A DNA stretch of 64,000 bases from Anaerococcus mediterraneensis (GTDB lineage Bacteria > Bacillota > Clostridia > Tissierellales > Peptoniphilaceae): contig NZ_LT635772.1 in NCBI RefSeq assembly GCF_900128415.1, forward strand, positions 434,001 to 498,000, written 5' to 3'. The notes beneath the pieces are model-generated. The model saw only the letters and a program-made list of their open reading frames with translations, had not been told where the DNA came from and searched no databases. The translations under genes and the position numbers were made by a program. How positions within the stretch are numbered: the first letter of the stretch is position 1; every line of letters begins with the position of its first letter. Positions 12,989 through 22,140 of this stretch are shown here, one piece after another.

Positions 12989-14767
12989 TTATAAAATTGC
13001 TTCTCTTAGGTCCTTCATAGCATTTCTTGCTACATCCATTGCAGATTGCATGGCATCTTTGTTTGTCATGTCGACTCCTGCTTTTTTGAGGACTTCTAGT
13101 GGGTATTCGCTCTCGCCTGCCTTTAAAAATCCTAGGTAAGCTTCTCTATCGGCGTCTGTGCCGTGAAGGATTTTTTGGCTTAGGGCAACTGCACTCATAA
13201 AACCTGTTGCATATTGGAATACATAGTAGAACATATAAAAGTGTGGGATTCTAGCCCATTCTGCTGATATATATTCGTCTACGTTTATATCATCTCCGAA
13301 AAGTTCTTCGTTTAACTCTTTATAGATAGCGTGAAGTCTTTCTGCTGGGATTGGCTCGCCAGCTTCTACCAATTTGTTTACCTTGTGCTCAAATTCTGCA
13401 AACATTGTTTGTCTAAATACTGTAGATTTGAATTGGTTAACAAAGTAGTTTAGGAGATATTTTCTCTCTTCCTCGCTTTGAGAGTGCTCTAGCATATAGT
13501 CTAGTAGCAATAGCTCATTTGTTGTAGAAGCTATCTCTGCCAAAAATATAGAATATGATCCATATTCGTATGGTTGGGTAGATCTTGTGTAGTAAGAATG
13601 CATTGAGTGACCCAATTCGTGGACAATTGTAAATAGGTCATTGATTGTGTTGGTGTGGTTTAATAAAATAAATGGTTGGGTATCGTAGGATCCTGATGAG
13701 TAGGCACCAGACCTCTTGCCTTCGTTTGGCATAACGTCAAACCATCTTGATTCAAAGCCTTCTCTTGCTACTTTTACATATTCTTCGCCTAGTGGTTTTA
13801 TAGCCTCTAGGACTATTTCCTTGGCTTCTTCAAATTCTATTTTTCTATCATAATTTTCTACAAGTGGGACATAGATATCATGAAATCCTAGGTCATCTAC
13901 ACCCAAATATTCTTTTCTAAGTGTGGTGTAATCTCTATGGATATCAGCATTTTCATGGACTACTTCCAAAAGATTGTCATAAATTTCTTCTGGCAAGTTG
14001 TTTTTGAAAAGGCTCATTTCCCTAGCTGATGAATATCCCCTTAGCTTGGCCTCTACATTGTGGGCTGTGAAATCTCCATCTAGGGTTGATGCTAGGGTGT
14101 TTGAATATTGTTTATAAGTTTCATAATATTTTTCATAAACTTCTCTTCTGAAATCTCTATCAGGATCTTCTTGTAAGGTCACAAAATTAGCATCTGATAG
14201 TCTTATTTCTTCCCCATCTTTTTCTACTGGTGGGAATGATAGGTCAGCGTTATTGAAAATCATGTAGGTGTTTACAGGATTTTGTTTTAATTTGCCAAAG
14301 GCTGCAAGGATTGATTCGCTTTTTTCATCCAAAACGTGATCTTTAGACCTAAACATATCATCAAAATAATGGTTTAGGTATGAGATTTCACTATCTTCTA
14401 GGTATTTATCTATGATTTTTTTGTCTGTGTTTAGTAGCTCTGGTGATATAAAAGAAAGTTCGCTTGCTGCGGCTACCCAAGTATTTTGAGCAACTTGGCT
14501 CATCTCTTGGTATTTTGTCACCTTTGTATCCTCATCAGACTTTAGAGATGAATATACATAGGCCTTTTCCATTTTTCTGTTAAATTTCTCGCTTAGTTTT
14601 AGGTAGGATTTGAAAGTCTCAAGGTCTGATGTGATCTTGCCCTTGTAGGTCTTTAGCTCATCTACCAAGCCTTTTATCTCTTCTATATCCTTATAAAAAC
14701 CCTCATCTGTTTCATAAATAGATGTGGTATCCCATTTTAGTCTTTCTTCTACTTCGCTTCTTTTCAT
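12989..14767 (-). CDS. pepF: Oligoendopeptidase F (M3 family metallopeptidase)
   Basis: 592 residues, full length for PepF. The zinc site HELGH lies at 383-387 within TIVHELGHSMHSYYT, with the downstream glutamate region FLAEIASTTNELLL. The N-terminal domain (WDTTSIYETDEGFYKDI) is typical. It is a cytosolic enzyme that trims short peptides, a good partner for the oligopeptide importer elsewhere in the window. It is the last gene of the glycerate kinase-rhomboid-lipoprotein run, starting 11 bases after the lipoprotein stop, and a strong terminator follows. Confidence 0.95.
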   Translation of the reverse strand: MKRSEVEERLKWDTTSIYETDEGFYKDIEEIKGLVDELKTYKGKITSDLETFKSYLKLSEKFNRKMEKAYVYSSLKSDEDTKVTKYQEMSQVAQNTWVAAASELSFISPELLNTDKKIIDKYLEDSEISYLNHYFDDMFRSKDHVLDEKSESILAAFGKLKQNPVNTYMIFNNADLSFPPVEKDGEEIRLSDANFVTLQEDPDRDFRREVYEKYYETYKQYSNTLASTLDGDFTAHNVEAKLRGYSSAREMSLFKNNLPEEIYDNLLEVVHENADIHRDYTTLRKEYLGVDDLGFHDIYVPLVENYDRKIEFEEAKEIVLEAIKPLGEEYVKVAREGFESRWFDVMPNEGKRSGAYSSGSYDTQPFILLNHTNTINDLFTIVHELGHSMHSYYTRSTQPYEYGSYSIFLAEIASTTNELLLLDYMLEHSQSEEERKYLLNYFVNQFKSTVFRQTMFAEFEHKVNKLVEAGEPIPAERLHAIYKELNEELFGDDINVDEYISAEWARIPHFYMFYYVFQYATGFMSAVALSQKILHGTDADREAYLGFLKAGESEYPLEVLKKAGVDMTNKDAMQSAMDVARNAMKDLREAIL

Positions 14768-14778
14768 TTATTTCTCCT

Positions 14779-15603
14779 TTATTTTATAGAAAGTATTGCC
14801 CCATTTTCGTCCCTGTCATTGAATTTTATATCTATAATCCTACCATGACCTGGATCTGCTAGGTGGCCAACTTCCATTTCTTTATTTTCTATTTTTCCTT
14901 TAACTTTGGAATATTTGACCTTATAGAGGTCCAAAATATCCTTCAAATGTTTTTCTTCGCTTATCATCCTCTTGTCTATAGCAGTTTTTAAATCTCCTGG
15001 CATAGTGACATTTCCTCCCTCAATCAAAGAACCAAGCCTATATACATAGACATCTGTATTGGCTGTTGAGTTTACAAATTGGAAGGAATCGACCAGGGAC
15101 ATATACCTATTATAAAGATAATAAGCACTTGTATTTTCACTATCGCTAATTACAATCTGGCTTACCAAAAGCATTGGCCCTGACTCTGATGAGATTATAT
15201 CAAAATCAACCTGGCTAAAAATATTATCCCCAGCTGCTACTGGCCCATATTCTTTTTCTACAAGCATCCCCGCCTGGTCATAAGAAAGGACTGCCGGGTA
15301 GGTATTGTAGGCTCTTTGGCTAGGTTTTATAGAAATACCTATCTCGCTGCCTGCAAAATCTGCGCTCACTAGATTGCCTATGGCATCTTTTAGATAAGTT
15401 CTCTCAGAGACCTTTCCCTTGCCGTAGAGATTTTCAAAGTTTATGGATGGGGTCGTTTTTGTATTTTTCACATATTTTATCTCAGGCATTTCTTCTTTTG
15501 TCATCTCGCTTTTTAGGCCTTGGTCTTTTTCGAATTCTTCTCTTGACTCAAAACCGCAAGATCCAAGGACAAAAACCAGGGCTAAAATCCCAAAAATTTT
15601 CAT
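14779..15603 (-). CDS. Lipoprotein of unknown function
   Basis: About 274 residues from the ATG at 15603. GGAGG is placed so that it overlaps the rhomboid stop codon. A longer in-frame start exists but would put ten residues before the signal. The signal MKIFGILALVFVLGSC carries a lipobox with Cys at 16, so the protein should be anchored outside the membrane. The rest has a beta-rich middle (about residues 75-190) and a helical C-terminal third containing HLKDILDLYKVKY. I do not recognise a family; a DUF3298-like sensor fold is a guess. It sits between a rhomboid protease and PepF, and could be a rhomboid substrate or partner. Confidence 0.75.
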   Translation of the reverse strand: MKIFGILALVFVLGSCGFESREEFEKDQGLKSEMTKEEMPEIKYVKNTKTTPSINFENLYGKGKVSERTYLKDAIGNLVSADFAGSEIGISIKPSQRAYNTYPAVLSYDQAGMLVEKEYGPVAAGDNIFSQVDFDIISSESGPMLLVSQIVISDSENTSAYYLYNRYMSLVDSFQFVNSTANTDVYVYRLGSLIEGGNVTMPGDLKTAIDKRMISEEKHLKDILDLYKVKYSKVKGKIENKEMEVGHLADPGHGRIIDIKFNDRDENGAILSIK

Positions 15604-15604
15604 C

Positions 15605-16297
15605 TTAGCCTCCAAAGCTAAATCCCTTTCCAATCTTTATAAGGATAAGGGCCAAAATAACAAGGCCAACAGCTGCTATCATCTGGGTGTTTTTTGGGAT
15701 TTCTCTATTTAAAATAGGAAATACTGCTGCAAGGGCAAAGCCTGCTATAAATCCGCCAGCATGACCCAGTATCCCTACCCTAGGTGATAGAAAAGAATAG
15801 ATGACGTTTATAACTACAACAGAGATAAAACTAGAGCCAAAGCTTCTAATTATTTCATCATCCTTATATACAAACATCATTCCTATAGCAAGACCCAGCA
15901 TACCGTATAAGCTTGTAGAGGCCCCTGCTGATACACTATAGGCAGATCCAAAAGCAAAGGATAACAAGTTGCCAAAAATCCCACTTATTAGATAGATTAG
16001 CAAGAAGGCAGTCTGTCCATATAACCTTTCAAAAACAGGACCCAAATTATATAGGAAATACATATTAAACATTATATGAAAAAATCCTATATGGATGAAG
16101 GAGGCTGTAAAAAGTCTCCACCATTGGCCATCTGCTACAAGGGGCTTGGCATTGGCGCCGAACCTGATTAGATTTTCAATATTTTCGCTACCACCAGTTA
16201 GGCTCATCAAGACAAAAACAACTATATTTATAAGCATAAGTCCTGAAGTAACCTTGGACTGGCTAAGCCTTTCAAGATTAAAATTATTTATATTCAT
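15605..16297 (-). CDS. Rhomboid family intramembrane serine protease (second copy)
   Basis: About 230 residues from the ATG at 16297. TTG and ATG codons at 16360 and 16354 are in frame but lack a ribosome site, so the start is uncertain. Six membrane segments are predicted. The rhomboid signature is intact: FHIMFNMYFLYN (the HxxxN region), a catalytic serine in SAGASTSLYG and the catalytic histidine in GHAGGFIAG. It lies directly after another rhomboid gene. Sequence identity with that copy is modest, so this is an old duplication. The substrate is unknown. Confidence 0.88.
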   Translation of the reverse strand: MNINNFNLERLSQSKVTSGLMLINIVVFVLMSLTGGSENIENLIRFGANAKPLVADGQWWRLFTASFIHIGFFHIMFNMYFLYNLGPVFERLYGQTAFLLIYLISGIFGNLLSFAFGSAYSVSAGASTSLYGMLGLAIGMMFVYKDDEIIRSFGSSFISVVVINVIYSFLSPRVGILGHAGGFIAGFALAAVFPILNREIPKNTQMIAAVGLVILALILIKIGKGFSFGG

Positions 16298-16361
16298 AAA
16301 AAAATTATACCCCTTATATTCTTTGCTTAAATATAAATAGGGTATAATTCTCATTTTCAAC

Positions 16362-17075
16362 CTATAATTTACTCTTTAGCTTGGGCAAAAATCCAAAAAA
16401 TAAAAATAATACCAATAGCCCGACAAAGAAAATCCCACATATGATCCTGATTTTTTTATCTAGATAATATCCCCTAGGGACAAAAACACCTGCCAGGATA
16501 AGTCCTGCTACAAATCCTGTTATGTGGCCTTGGCTGTATTCAAATATAAAATCTGGCCTACCTGCTGTGATTCTAAAATAGATTTCACTTGCAATAAAAA
16601 TAATTATCATAGGCAAGATAAATTGTTTTGCCCATTGGTTTAGATTTTGGTCTTTATAAAATAAAAGGGTCCCTATAGCTAGTCCGTATAGGCCAAAAAA
16701 ACCTGTCGAAGATCCCCCTGCTGATTGCCATTTATCAGATATTAAAAAAGAAAACAAGTCATCAAAAAGTCCAGCCAATAAAAATACACCAAGCAAAACC
16801 CAAGGCCCAAATTTACTTTCTATACTTGGAGCCATCATGTAGATCACAAACATATTAAAAATAAAATGGATCCAACTGTGGTGGATAAAAAGAGAGGTCA
16901 GCAGTCTATAATACTGCCCCTCCTTTATAAGCTCAGAGTTTGATGCTCCAAAACGGACAAGGTTTGTAGAGCTAAATCCTCCATTTACAACAATCAAAAC
17001 AAATATTATCAGATTTATAGTTAAAATCAAAGTTGTAGCCTTTGATTCTTTTAGTATATCAATTATATTTCTCAT
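16362..17075 (-). CDS. Rhomboid family intramembrane serine protease (first copy)
   Basis: 237 residues with about six membrane helices. Rhomboid features: the helix-2 motif IHFIFNMFVIYMM, catalytic serine in AGGSSTGFFGLYG, catalytic histidine in GHITGFVAG. One extra hydrophobic segment lies at the C-terminus (FFVGLLVLFLFFGF). The gene follows glycerate kinase by 18 bases and precedes the second rhomboid. FDDLFS replaces the more usual FGNLxS at the helix-3 end, so specificity may differ from the neighbour. Confidence 0.86.
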   Translation of the reverse strand: MRNIIDILKESKATTLILTINLIIFVLIVVNGGFSSTNLVRFGASNSELIKEGQYYRLLTSLFIHHSWIHFIFNMFVIYMMAPSIESKFGPWVLLGVFLLAGLFDDLFSFLISDKWQSAGGSSTGFFGLYGLAIGTLLFYKDQNLNQWAKQFILPMIIIFIASEIYFRITAGRPDFIFEYSQGHITGFVAGLILAGVFVPRGYYLDKKIRIICGIFFVGLLVLFLFFGFLPKLKSKL

Positions 17076-17093
17076 ACAAATACTATACCTTAT

Positions 17094-18200
17094 TTAGGAT
17101 AAAAAATTAGCCGTATTTCTAAGTTTATTATAAACTTGGGGAGCTAATAATTTGATTTGGCTCTTTATTTCATTGTTGTCGTAGGAATCTTTTATGTGGT
17201 AGGTATAAATATAGTCAAACTTATTTCTCTGGTCGATTTTTTTGCCATCTTCATCTTCTAAAAATACAACTTTTACGTCTTTGTTATATCTTTTGGCAAG
17301 GCTTGCCACATTTTGTGAGCTATTACCGTCAAACTGTTCTACATTTTCTCCTAAGATCAAAAGGTCCTTGTCCTTGACTAGTTTTTCAAAATCCAAAGTC
17401 TCCATGATAAAATCCATAGAATTTGAAATGCTAGCCTTAAAAAACATATAAAGACCCCAAGCAACTCCTCCCCCTGATCCCAAGGATGGCATATCAACAG
17501 GTCCTGTGCCCAGAGTATCTTCTATGACTTTTTTAAAATTCGTACAGCCCTTATAAAGATTGGCCGTATCTAAGTCGCTAGCTCCCTTTCTGTAGACCCT
17601 ACTTTTGAGGAAGGAATCATGACCAAAAACCGTATGGTTTGTAGATGTGGCAATTTTTATTTTTGCCTTCATAATCCTAGGATCTAGTTTTTCTAAATCG
17701 ACCCTTCTAACCTTGACCATATTTTCTGCTATAGGATTTAGCTGCCTATCATACTCATCAAAAAATCTCACACCCAAGGCATAAAGCATACCCATTCCCA
17801 TATCGCTAGTCGCAGTATCTCCTATACCTATATAAAAAGAATCAACTCCATTATCTAGGCCATCTACAAGCATCTCACCAAAACCAAGTGACGATGACTC
17901 CATAACCCTAAGCTCATCCTTATACATAAGCCTGATACCAGATGACTCCGCCATCTCCATGACTGCATGCTTATCCTTTAATATGTATCTAGCAGTTATG
18001 ACATTATAAACCGGATCGTGTACATTTATATATTGGTAGGACCCATTTATAATAGCCTGCATAGCCTCTATAGTGCCCTCTCCTCCATCTAGGAAAGGCA
18101 TAACCTCTACGTCTTCTTTTATGTTATTTTTAAAAATATTTCCTATCTCAACTGAGTTTTCAAAAGATTTGATAGAATCTATTCCAACTAATATTTTCAT
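17094..18200 (-). CDS. glxK: Glycerate kinase (GlxK/GarK family)
   Basis: About 368 residues from the ATG at 18200, seven bases after AGGAG; another ATG six bases upstream abuts the ribosome site. Family features: MKILVGIDSIKSF at the N-terminus, PFLDGGEGTIEAM, IGIGDTATSDMGMGML (GGSATNDGG-like), and GSGGGVAWGL. Expected to phosphorylate glycerate to 2- or 3-phosphoglycerate. IGIGDTATSDMG differs somewhat from the usual GGSATNDGG, so catalytic efficiency or substrate may differ. First gene of the run glxK, two rhomboids, lipoprotein, pepF. Confidence 0.82.
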   Translation of the reverse strand: MKILVGIDSIKSFENSVEIGNIFKNNIKEDVEVMPFLDGGEGTIEAMQAIINGSYQYINVHDPVYNVITARYILKDKHAVMEMAESSGIRLMYKDELRVMESSSLGFGEMLVDGLDNGVDSFYIGIGDTATSDMGMGMLYALGVRFFDEYDRQLNPIAENMVKVRRVDLEKLDPRIMKAKIKIATSTNHTVFGHDSFLKSRVYRKGASDLDTANLYKGCTNFKKVIEDTLGTGPVDMPSLGSGGGVAWGLYMFFKASISNSMDFIMETLDFEKLVKDKDLLILGENVEQFDGNSSQNVASLAKRYNKDVKVVFLEDEDGKKIDQRNKFDYIYTYHIKDSYDNNEIKSQIKLLAPQVYNKLRNTANFLS

Positions 18201-18297
18201 ATCCATCTCCTATCTATTAATTTTATACCCAAAATATCTTTTAATTATAAGGAGATAATTAAAAATTTCACAAAAATAATAAAAATATGAAAAAAGC

Positions 18298-18418
18298 TTT
18301 ACAATCTCGGCTTTTCTTGCTATACTGAAAGAGAAGGTGATAACTTTCGCTGTTTAACTCATGAAATCTATAAAGATTTCACCATCAAGGACCATTAGCA
18401 AAGGCTAGTGGTTTTTTT
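18298..18418 (+). ncRNA. Candidate small RNA or leader with own promoter and terminator
   Basis: TTTACA (18298-18303), 17 bases, TATACT (18321-18326) form a promoter. About 85 bases follow without a coding frame. They include a perfect hairpin GAAATC-TATAAA-GATTTC and a GGTG/CACC closing pair. They end in CCATTAGC/GCTAGTGG (18392-18411, one G-T) plus seven T's, a clear terminator. It resembles an attenuated leader upstream of the EamA permease, or a free small RNA. I could not match it to fluoride, preQ1, guanidine, THF or SAM riboswitch patterns. Confidence 0.5.
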
Positions 18419-18423
18419 GTTTT

Positions 18424-18451
18424 GACTAGACCTTTAGATGTCATAAGATCA
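18424..18451 (+). promoter_or_regulatory. Possible second promoter before the EamA gene
   Basis: TTGACT, 16 bases, TAAGAT just after the small-RNA terminator. If used, the permease has its own promoter and the upstream RNA is independent. The remaining 160 bases to the gene show nothing else. Confidence 0.35.
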
Positions 18452-18612
18452 AAATCTGCAATTTTTTATCGTCATTATTTTTTTTAAAAACCCGCCTATC
18501 TAAGCTTGCTTATTGGTATTTTCTAAGCTTCTATCTCTTGCTTATATGAATATATTTGGTACAGTTTAATAGATATGCCAATGCTTTTGGCAATTTTGAA
18601 AGGAGACATTCA

Positions 18613-19521
18613 TTGTTAAAAAATAAAAAAACAGCAATTGTTTTATCTATATTTGCAATGTTTTTATGGGGGTCAGCTATACCGACTATAAAAACAACCT
18701 ACGAACTTTTAGATATCAGCGGAGCCCAGACTGGGCTAAAAATTTTAGTCGCTGGTATCAGGTTTTTTATGGCAGGGATCATTACTCTAGCCTATTTTAG
18801 GATTTTCAGCAAGGAAAGTTTTGAAAAATCAACCATAAACTGGAAGTTTATAATAGTCCTTGGTATCTTGCAAACTGCTATCCAGTACCTATTTTATTAT
18901 ATAGGCCTATCCAACACCGCCGGTGTCAAATCATCTATAATCCAGGCTGCCAACTCTTTTATAGTTGTAATAATTTCATTTTTTATTTTGCCTGGTGATA
19001 AGATCAGCAAAAAGATGATCATAGCTCTGATTTTAGGGACCTTGGGTATTATAATTACCAATAAGGGATCTGCTTCTGATGCGACACCAATGAAGCTTGC
19101 TGGTGAGGGCTTTATCCTCATATCTACCACGGTCAATGCCTTGTGCACAGTTTTGATTAGAAAATATGGCAAGAGTCAAAACTCCTTTGTTTTGACAGGT
19201 TTTCAGTTTCTCTTTGGGTCAACCCTCCTTATCATAACAGGGCTCATCCTAAAAGAAAGAGATCTAATTTTAAATACAAAGGCTCTTTTACTTTTGATAT
19301 ATGGAGCCTTTATATCGGCCACATCTTTTTCTATATGGACCAGTGTCCTAAAAACCTACTCAGCCAGCGAATTTGGAGTTTATAAACTCTTTATCCCACT
19401 TTTTGGCTCTATCCTATCAGTCATAGTTTTGGGAGAATCCTTCACCCTCAACCTAGCTATAGGTATGATTTTAGTTTTATCAGGGTCATTGATCCTCAAT
19501 ATAAACAAAAATAAAAATTAA
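18613..19521 (+). CDS. EamA/DMT family transporter
   Basis: About 302 residues starting at TTG 18613, seven bases after AAAGGAG. A longer frame from 18556 has no ribosome site and adds polar residues before the first helix. Ten membrane helices are predicted in two repeats of five, each an EamA domain: the first opens with AIVLSIFAMFLWGSAIPTI and includes YYIGLSNTAGVKSSIIQA; the second ends with GVYKLFIPLFGSILSVIVLGE. Members export or import small metabolites; the substrate is unknown. It is preceded by a structured leader and followed by a long palindrome. Confidence 0.87.
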   Translation: MLKNKKTAIVLSIFAMFLWGSAIPTIKTTYELLDISGAQTGLKILVAGIRFFMAGIITLAYFRIFSKESFEKSTINWKFIIVLGILQTAIQYLFYYIGLSNTAGVKSSIIQAANSFIVVIISFFILPGDKISKKMIIALILGTLGIIITNKGSASDATPMKLAGEGFILISTTVNALCTVLIRKYGKSQNSFVLTGFQFLFGSTLLIITGLILKERDLILNTKALLLLIYGAFISATSFSIWTSVLKTYSASEFGVYKLFIPLFGSILSVIVLGESFTLNLAIGMILVLSGSLILNINKNKN

Positions 19522-19540
19522 CTTGCAGTTTTTGCAAGTT
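19520..19540 (+). repeat. Hairpin directly after the EamA stop
   Basis: AACTTGCA and TGCAAGTT form an 8-bp stem, but no T run follows. It resembles the true terminator 220 bases later (AGCTTGCAA/TTGCAAGCT). Confidence 0.6.
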
Positions 19541-19550
19541 CAGACTGTTG

Positions 19551-19742
19551 ACAAAGTTACAAAATCCAAAAGTAAGCGTTCCGTTCGGAAGAAATTGCAA
19601 GAAATTCAAATTGAAATAATCCGCCCGTAAATCGCACTGTTTGAGCGATAGCGAGTTTGCGATTTACAGGATTATGAAATTTAGAATTTCACAATTTCTG
19701 TAGTCGGATAAGCGTTTTTGGATTTTGTCTACGTTCTGAGCT
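19551..19742. repeat. Long imperfect palindrome (MITE-like or structured RNA element)
   Basis: The arms at about 19559-19634 and 19658-19738 are inverted copies: ACAAAATCCAAAA, AGCG, GAAATT, ATAATCC and GTAAATCGC recur as complements with small gaps, and the centre lies near 19648. It holds no coding frame. It sits between two similar terminator hairpins, as though inserted next to or within one. Non-autonomous mobile hairpin element or folded RNA are both possible. Confidence 0.7.
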
Positions 19743-19769
19743 AGCTTGCAATTTTTGCAAGCTTTTTTT
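19743..19769 (+). terminator. Terminator downstream of the EamA gene and palindrome
   Basis: AGCTTGCAA (19743-19751) and TTGCAAGCT (19755-19763) followed by T's. From here to 19919 the sequence is AT-rich with no feature I can support. Confidence 0.88.
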
Positions 19770-19919
19770 GTGGAAATTTTAATAGAAATTATTTTTTATT
19801 CGGCCAGACAAAAAATTTAATTTTATCAATCATTTTTTTTAAAAATCTATATATATCCTAAATATATGAAAAATACCGGTAAAAAATGAATAATTCTTGT
19901 ATTATTTTATAAATCGGTC

Positions 19920-19948
19920 TTGACTTTTATCTTTAGAATGATTATGAT
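19920..19948 (+). promoter_or_regulatory. ahpC promoter with overlapping PerR-like box
   Basis: TTGACT (19920-19925), 17-bp spacer, TATGAT (19943-19948). TTAGAATGATTATGA at 19933-19947 matches the PerR pattern TTATAATNATTATAA at 12 of 14 fixed positions and covers the -10, so peroxide-relieved repression is likely. Confidence 0.7.
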
Positions 19949-19993
19949 TATTATTACAGATACTAATCTGATAATTTTTTTAAGGAGTATATA

Positions 19994-20563
19994 ATGGCTT
20001 TAATAGGAAAAACATTACCAGAATTTAAACTTGACGCTTACAATCCAGCAAAGGATGAGTTTGTAACAGTTTCTAATAAGGACCTAAAGGGATCTTATAC
20101 TGTTCTTATTTTCTATCCAGCTGATTTTACTTTTGTATGTCCAACTGAGCTTGAAGATATGCAAGATTCTTATGAAGAGCTCAAGGCTTTAGGAGCTGAG
20201 GTTTATTCAGTTTCTGTAGATACACACTTTGTACACAAGGCTTGGCATGATAATTCAGAAGCTATTAGCAAAATTAAGTACACAATGATAGGCGATTCTA
20301 ATAAAGAACTTACTAGAGAACTTGACCTTCTTGACGAATCAGGCAAGGCTCACAGGGCAACCCTTGTTATCGATCCAGAAAATGTGATCCAAACTCTAGA
20401 AATCAATGCCGATGGTATTGGTAGAAAAGCTAATGTAAATATAAACAAGGTTAAGGCAGCTAAATATGTTGCAGAGCACCCAGGCGAGGCTTGTCCTGCT
20501 AAGTGGGAAAGCGAATCAGATGCGACACTAACACCAGGGCTTGACCTAGTTGGTAAAATCTAA
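19994..20563 (+). CDS. ahpC: Alkyl hydroperoxide reductase subunit C (2-Cys peroxiredoxin)
   Basis: 189 residues, typical AhpC length. Peroxidatic cysteine in FTFVCPTEL (about residue 47) and resolving cysteine in GEACPAKW (about 165). LIFYPADF and the [11 protein letters not shown] segment are classic. It reduces peroxides in the cytosol and is recycled by the AhpF-like reductase that starts one base after its stop. AAGGAG precedes the ATG. The PerR-like box suggests peroxide induction, expected in an oxygen-sensitive anaerobe. Confidence 0.97.
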   Translation: MALIGKTLPEFKLDAYNPAKDEFVTVSNKDLKGSYTVLIFYPADFTFVCPTELEDMQDSYEELKALGAEVYSVSVDTHFVHKAWHDNSEAISKIKYTMIGDSNKELTRELDLLDESGKAHRATLVIDPENVIQTLEINADGIGRKANVNINKVKAAKYVAEHPGEACPAKWESESDATLTPGLDLVGKI

Positions 20564-20564
20564 T

Positions 20565-22097
20565 ATGTTAGATACTAATCTAAAAATGCAACTGGCCCAA
20601 TATTTTGACCTCTTGAAAACAGAGGTCACTATTGGGCTTTGTGCTCAAAATGACGAAAACTCTAAAAAAGTTAGGGACTTTGTAAATGAGGTTGCAAGTC
20701 TTTCTGACAAGATAGATGTTGTTGAGAAAAATCTGACCTATACCCCTTCTTTTGAGATAAAAGGAAGCTTTGACCACGGAAAAATCGTTTTTGCAGGTCT
20801 GCCTTTAGGTCATGAGTTTGCCTCCTTTGCCCTAGCTATGCTACAAGCAGGCGGTATTGATCCAAAGATTGACGAATCAGACAAAAAAAGAATAAAATCT
20901 CTCGGTCAGGCAGATTTTGAAACAATAGTTTCTCTTTCCTGCCACAACTGTCCAGACGTAGTCCAGGCCTTAAATATCATGGCTATCCTAAATCCGTCTA
21001 TAAATCATACAATGATAGATGGTAGTATGTTCCAAGATTTGGCAGAATCTAGAGATGTCCTAGCCGTGCCTGCTATCTTTAAAGGCAATGAATTTTTTGA
21101 AGGCGGCAAGCAATCCCTAGGGTCTATACTAGAAAAACTCGGCTCAAAAATTGACAAAGATGATTTCAAAGACAAAGGTATTTTTGACGTCCTAATCGTA
21201 GGCGGCGGTCCAGCTGCAGCCACAGCTGCTATCTATGCTGCTAGAAAAGGGGTCAAAACCGGAATCATCGCAAGCGAATTTGGCGGCCAGGTCAATGAAA
21301 CTTTGACTATAGAAAATATCCCTGGATTCAAAACCACAGAAGGACCAGCCTTTATGACCCAAATGCAAGGCCAAGTACAAGCTTTGGGTGTAGATATCAT
21401 GACAGGTGCCATGGCTGCTTCCATAGGAAAAGCTAATAATCTTGTAGAAATCACTCTAGATAATGGCGCAAAGCTTTCAGGCAAAACTGCCATCATAGCT
21501 ACAGGTGCTAGGTGGAGGCTAATAGGTATCCCTGGCGAAACTGAATTTAAAAACAAGGGTGTAGCCTACTGTACCCACTGCGACGGTCCCCTATTTAAGG
21601 GCAAAAACGTAGCAGTAATTGGCGGAGGTAATTCAGGAATAGAGGCAGCTATAGACCTAGCTGGCCTTGCAAAAGAGGTTACCGTTCTAGAATTTTTGCC
21701 AGACCTAAAGGCTGACGAAATCCTCCAAGAAAAACTAAAGACCCTAAAAAATGTAAGGGTTATAACCAATGCCCAAACCACAGGTCTCTATGGAAATAGC
21801 AAACTTGAAAAACTCACCTACACCGATAGGATAAGCGGTGAAAACCACGAAATCCCAGTAGCAGGTTGCTTTATCCAGGTAGGACTAATCCCAAATACAG
21901 AATGGCTAAAAGATTCTGCTATAGATCTTTCTGACAGAGGAGAAATAATCACTGCAAATGATGGATCTACAAATATAGATGGGATCTATGGGGCAGGAGA
22001 TGCCACGGATACACTTTTCAAGCAAATTGTAATAGCCGCCGGAAGCGGAGCGATAGCAGCCCTTGGCGCCTTTAATAAACTTATGATAAGTAAATAA
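20565..22097 (+). CDS. ahpF: Alkyl hydroperoxide reductase subunit F (NADH-dependent, FAD)
   Basis: About 510 residues from the ATG at 20565; an upstream TTG frame overlaps ahpC and is less likely. The N-terminal double thioredoxin-like domain carries the redox motif SCHNCPDVVQ. Next come an FAD-binding GGGPAAATAAIYAARKG, the CTHCDG redox pair of thioredoxin-reductase type, a second dinucleotide site VIGGGNSGIEAA, and the C-terminal GAGDATDTLFKQIVIAAG. Electrons pass NADH to FAD to CTHC to CHNC to AhpC. There is only a weak ribosome site, so translation probably depends on ahpC. Confidence 0.95.
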   Translation: MLDTNLKMQLAQYFDLLKTEVTIGLCAQNDENSKKVRDFVNEVASLSDKIDVVEKNLTYTPSFEIKGSFDHGKIVFAGLPLGHEFASFALAMLQAGGIDPKIDESDKKRIKSLGQADFETIVSLSCHNCPDVVQALNIMAILNPSINHTMIDGSMFQDLAESRDVLAVPAIFKGNEFFEGGKQSLGSILEKLGSKIDKDDFKDKGIFDVLIVGGGPAAATAAIYAARKGVKTGIIASEFGGQVNETLTIENIPGFKTTEGPAFMTQMQGQVQALGVDIMTGAMAASIGKANNLVEITLDNGAKLSGKTAIIATGARWRLIGIPGETEFKNKGVAYCTHCDGPLFKGKNVAVIGGGNSGIEAAIDLAGLAKEVTVLEFLPDLKADEILQEKLKTLKNVRVITNAQTTGLYGNSKLEKLTYTDRISGENHEIPVAGCFIQVGLIPNTEWLKDSAIDLSDRGEIITANDGSTNIDGIYGAGDATDTLFKQIVIAAGSGAIAALGAFNKLMISK

Positions 22098-22100
22098 ACA

Positions 22101-22128
22101 AAAAATCGTCCATGAGGGCGATTTTTTT
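22101..22128 (+). terminator. Terminator of ahpCF
   Basis: AAATCGTCC-ATGA-GGGCGATTT stem with one G-T pair, followed by T's. Confidence 0.85.
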
Positions 22129-22140
22129 ATTTGTTTTTTC

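Noticed and set aside
18298..18418. Known riboswitch class (fluoride, preQ1, guanidine, THF, SAM)
   Set aside because: None of the conserved cores of these classes is present; kept only as an unassigned RNA.
19551..19742. Insertion sequence
   Set aside because: No transposase frame; only the long palindrome itself.
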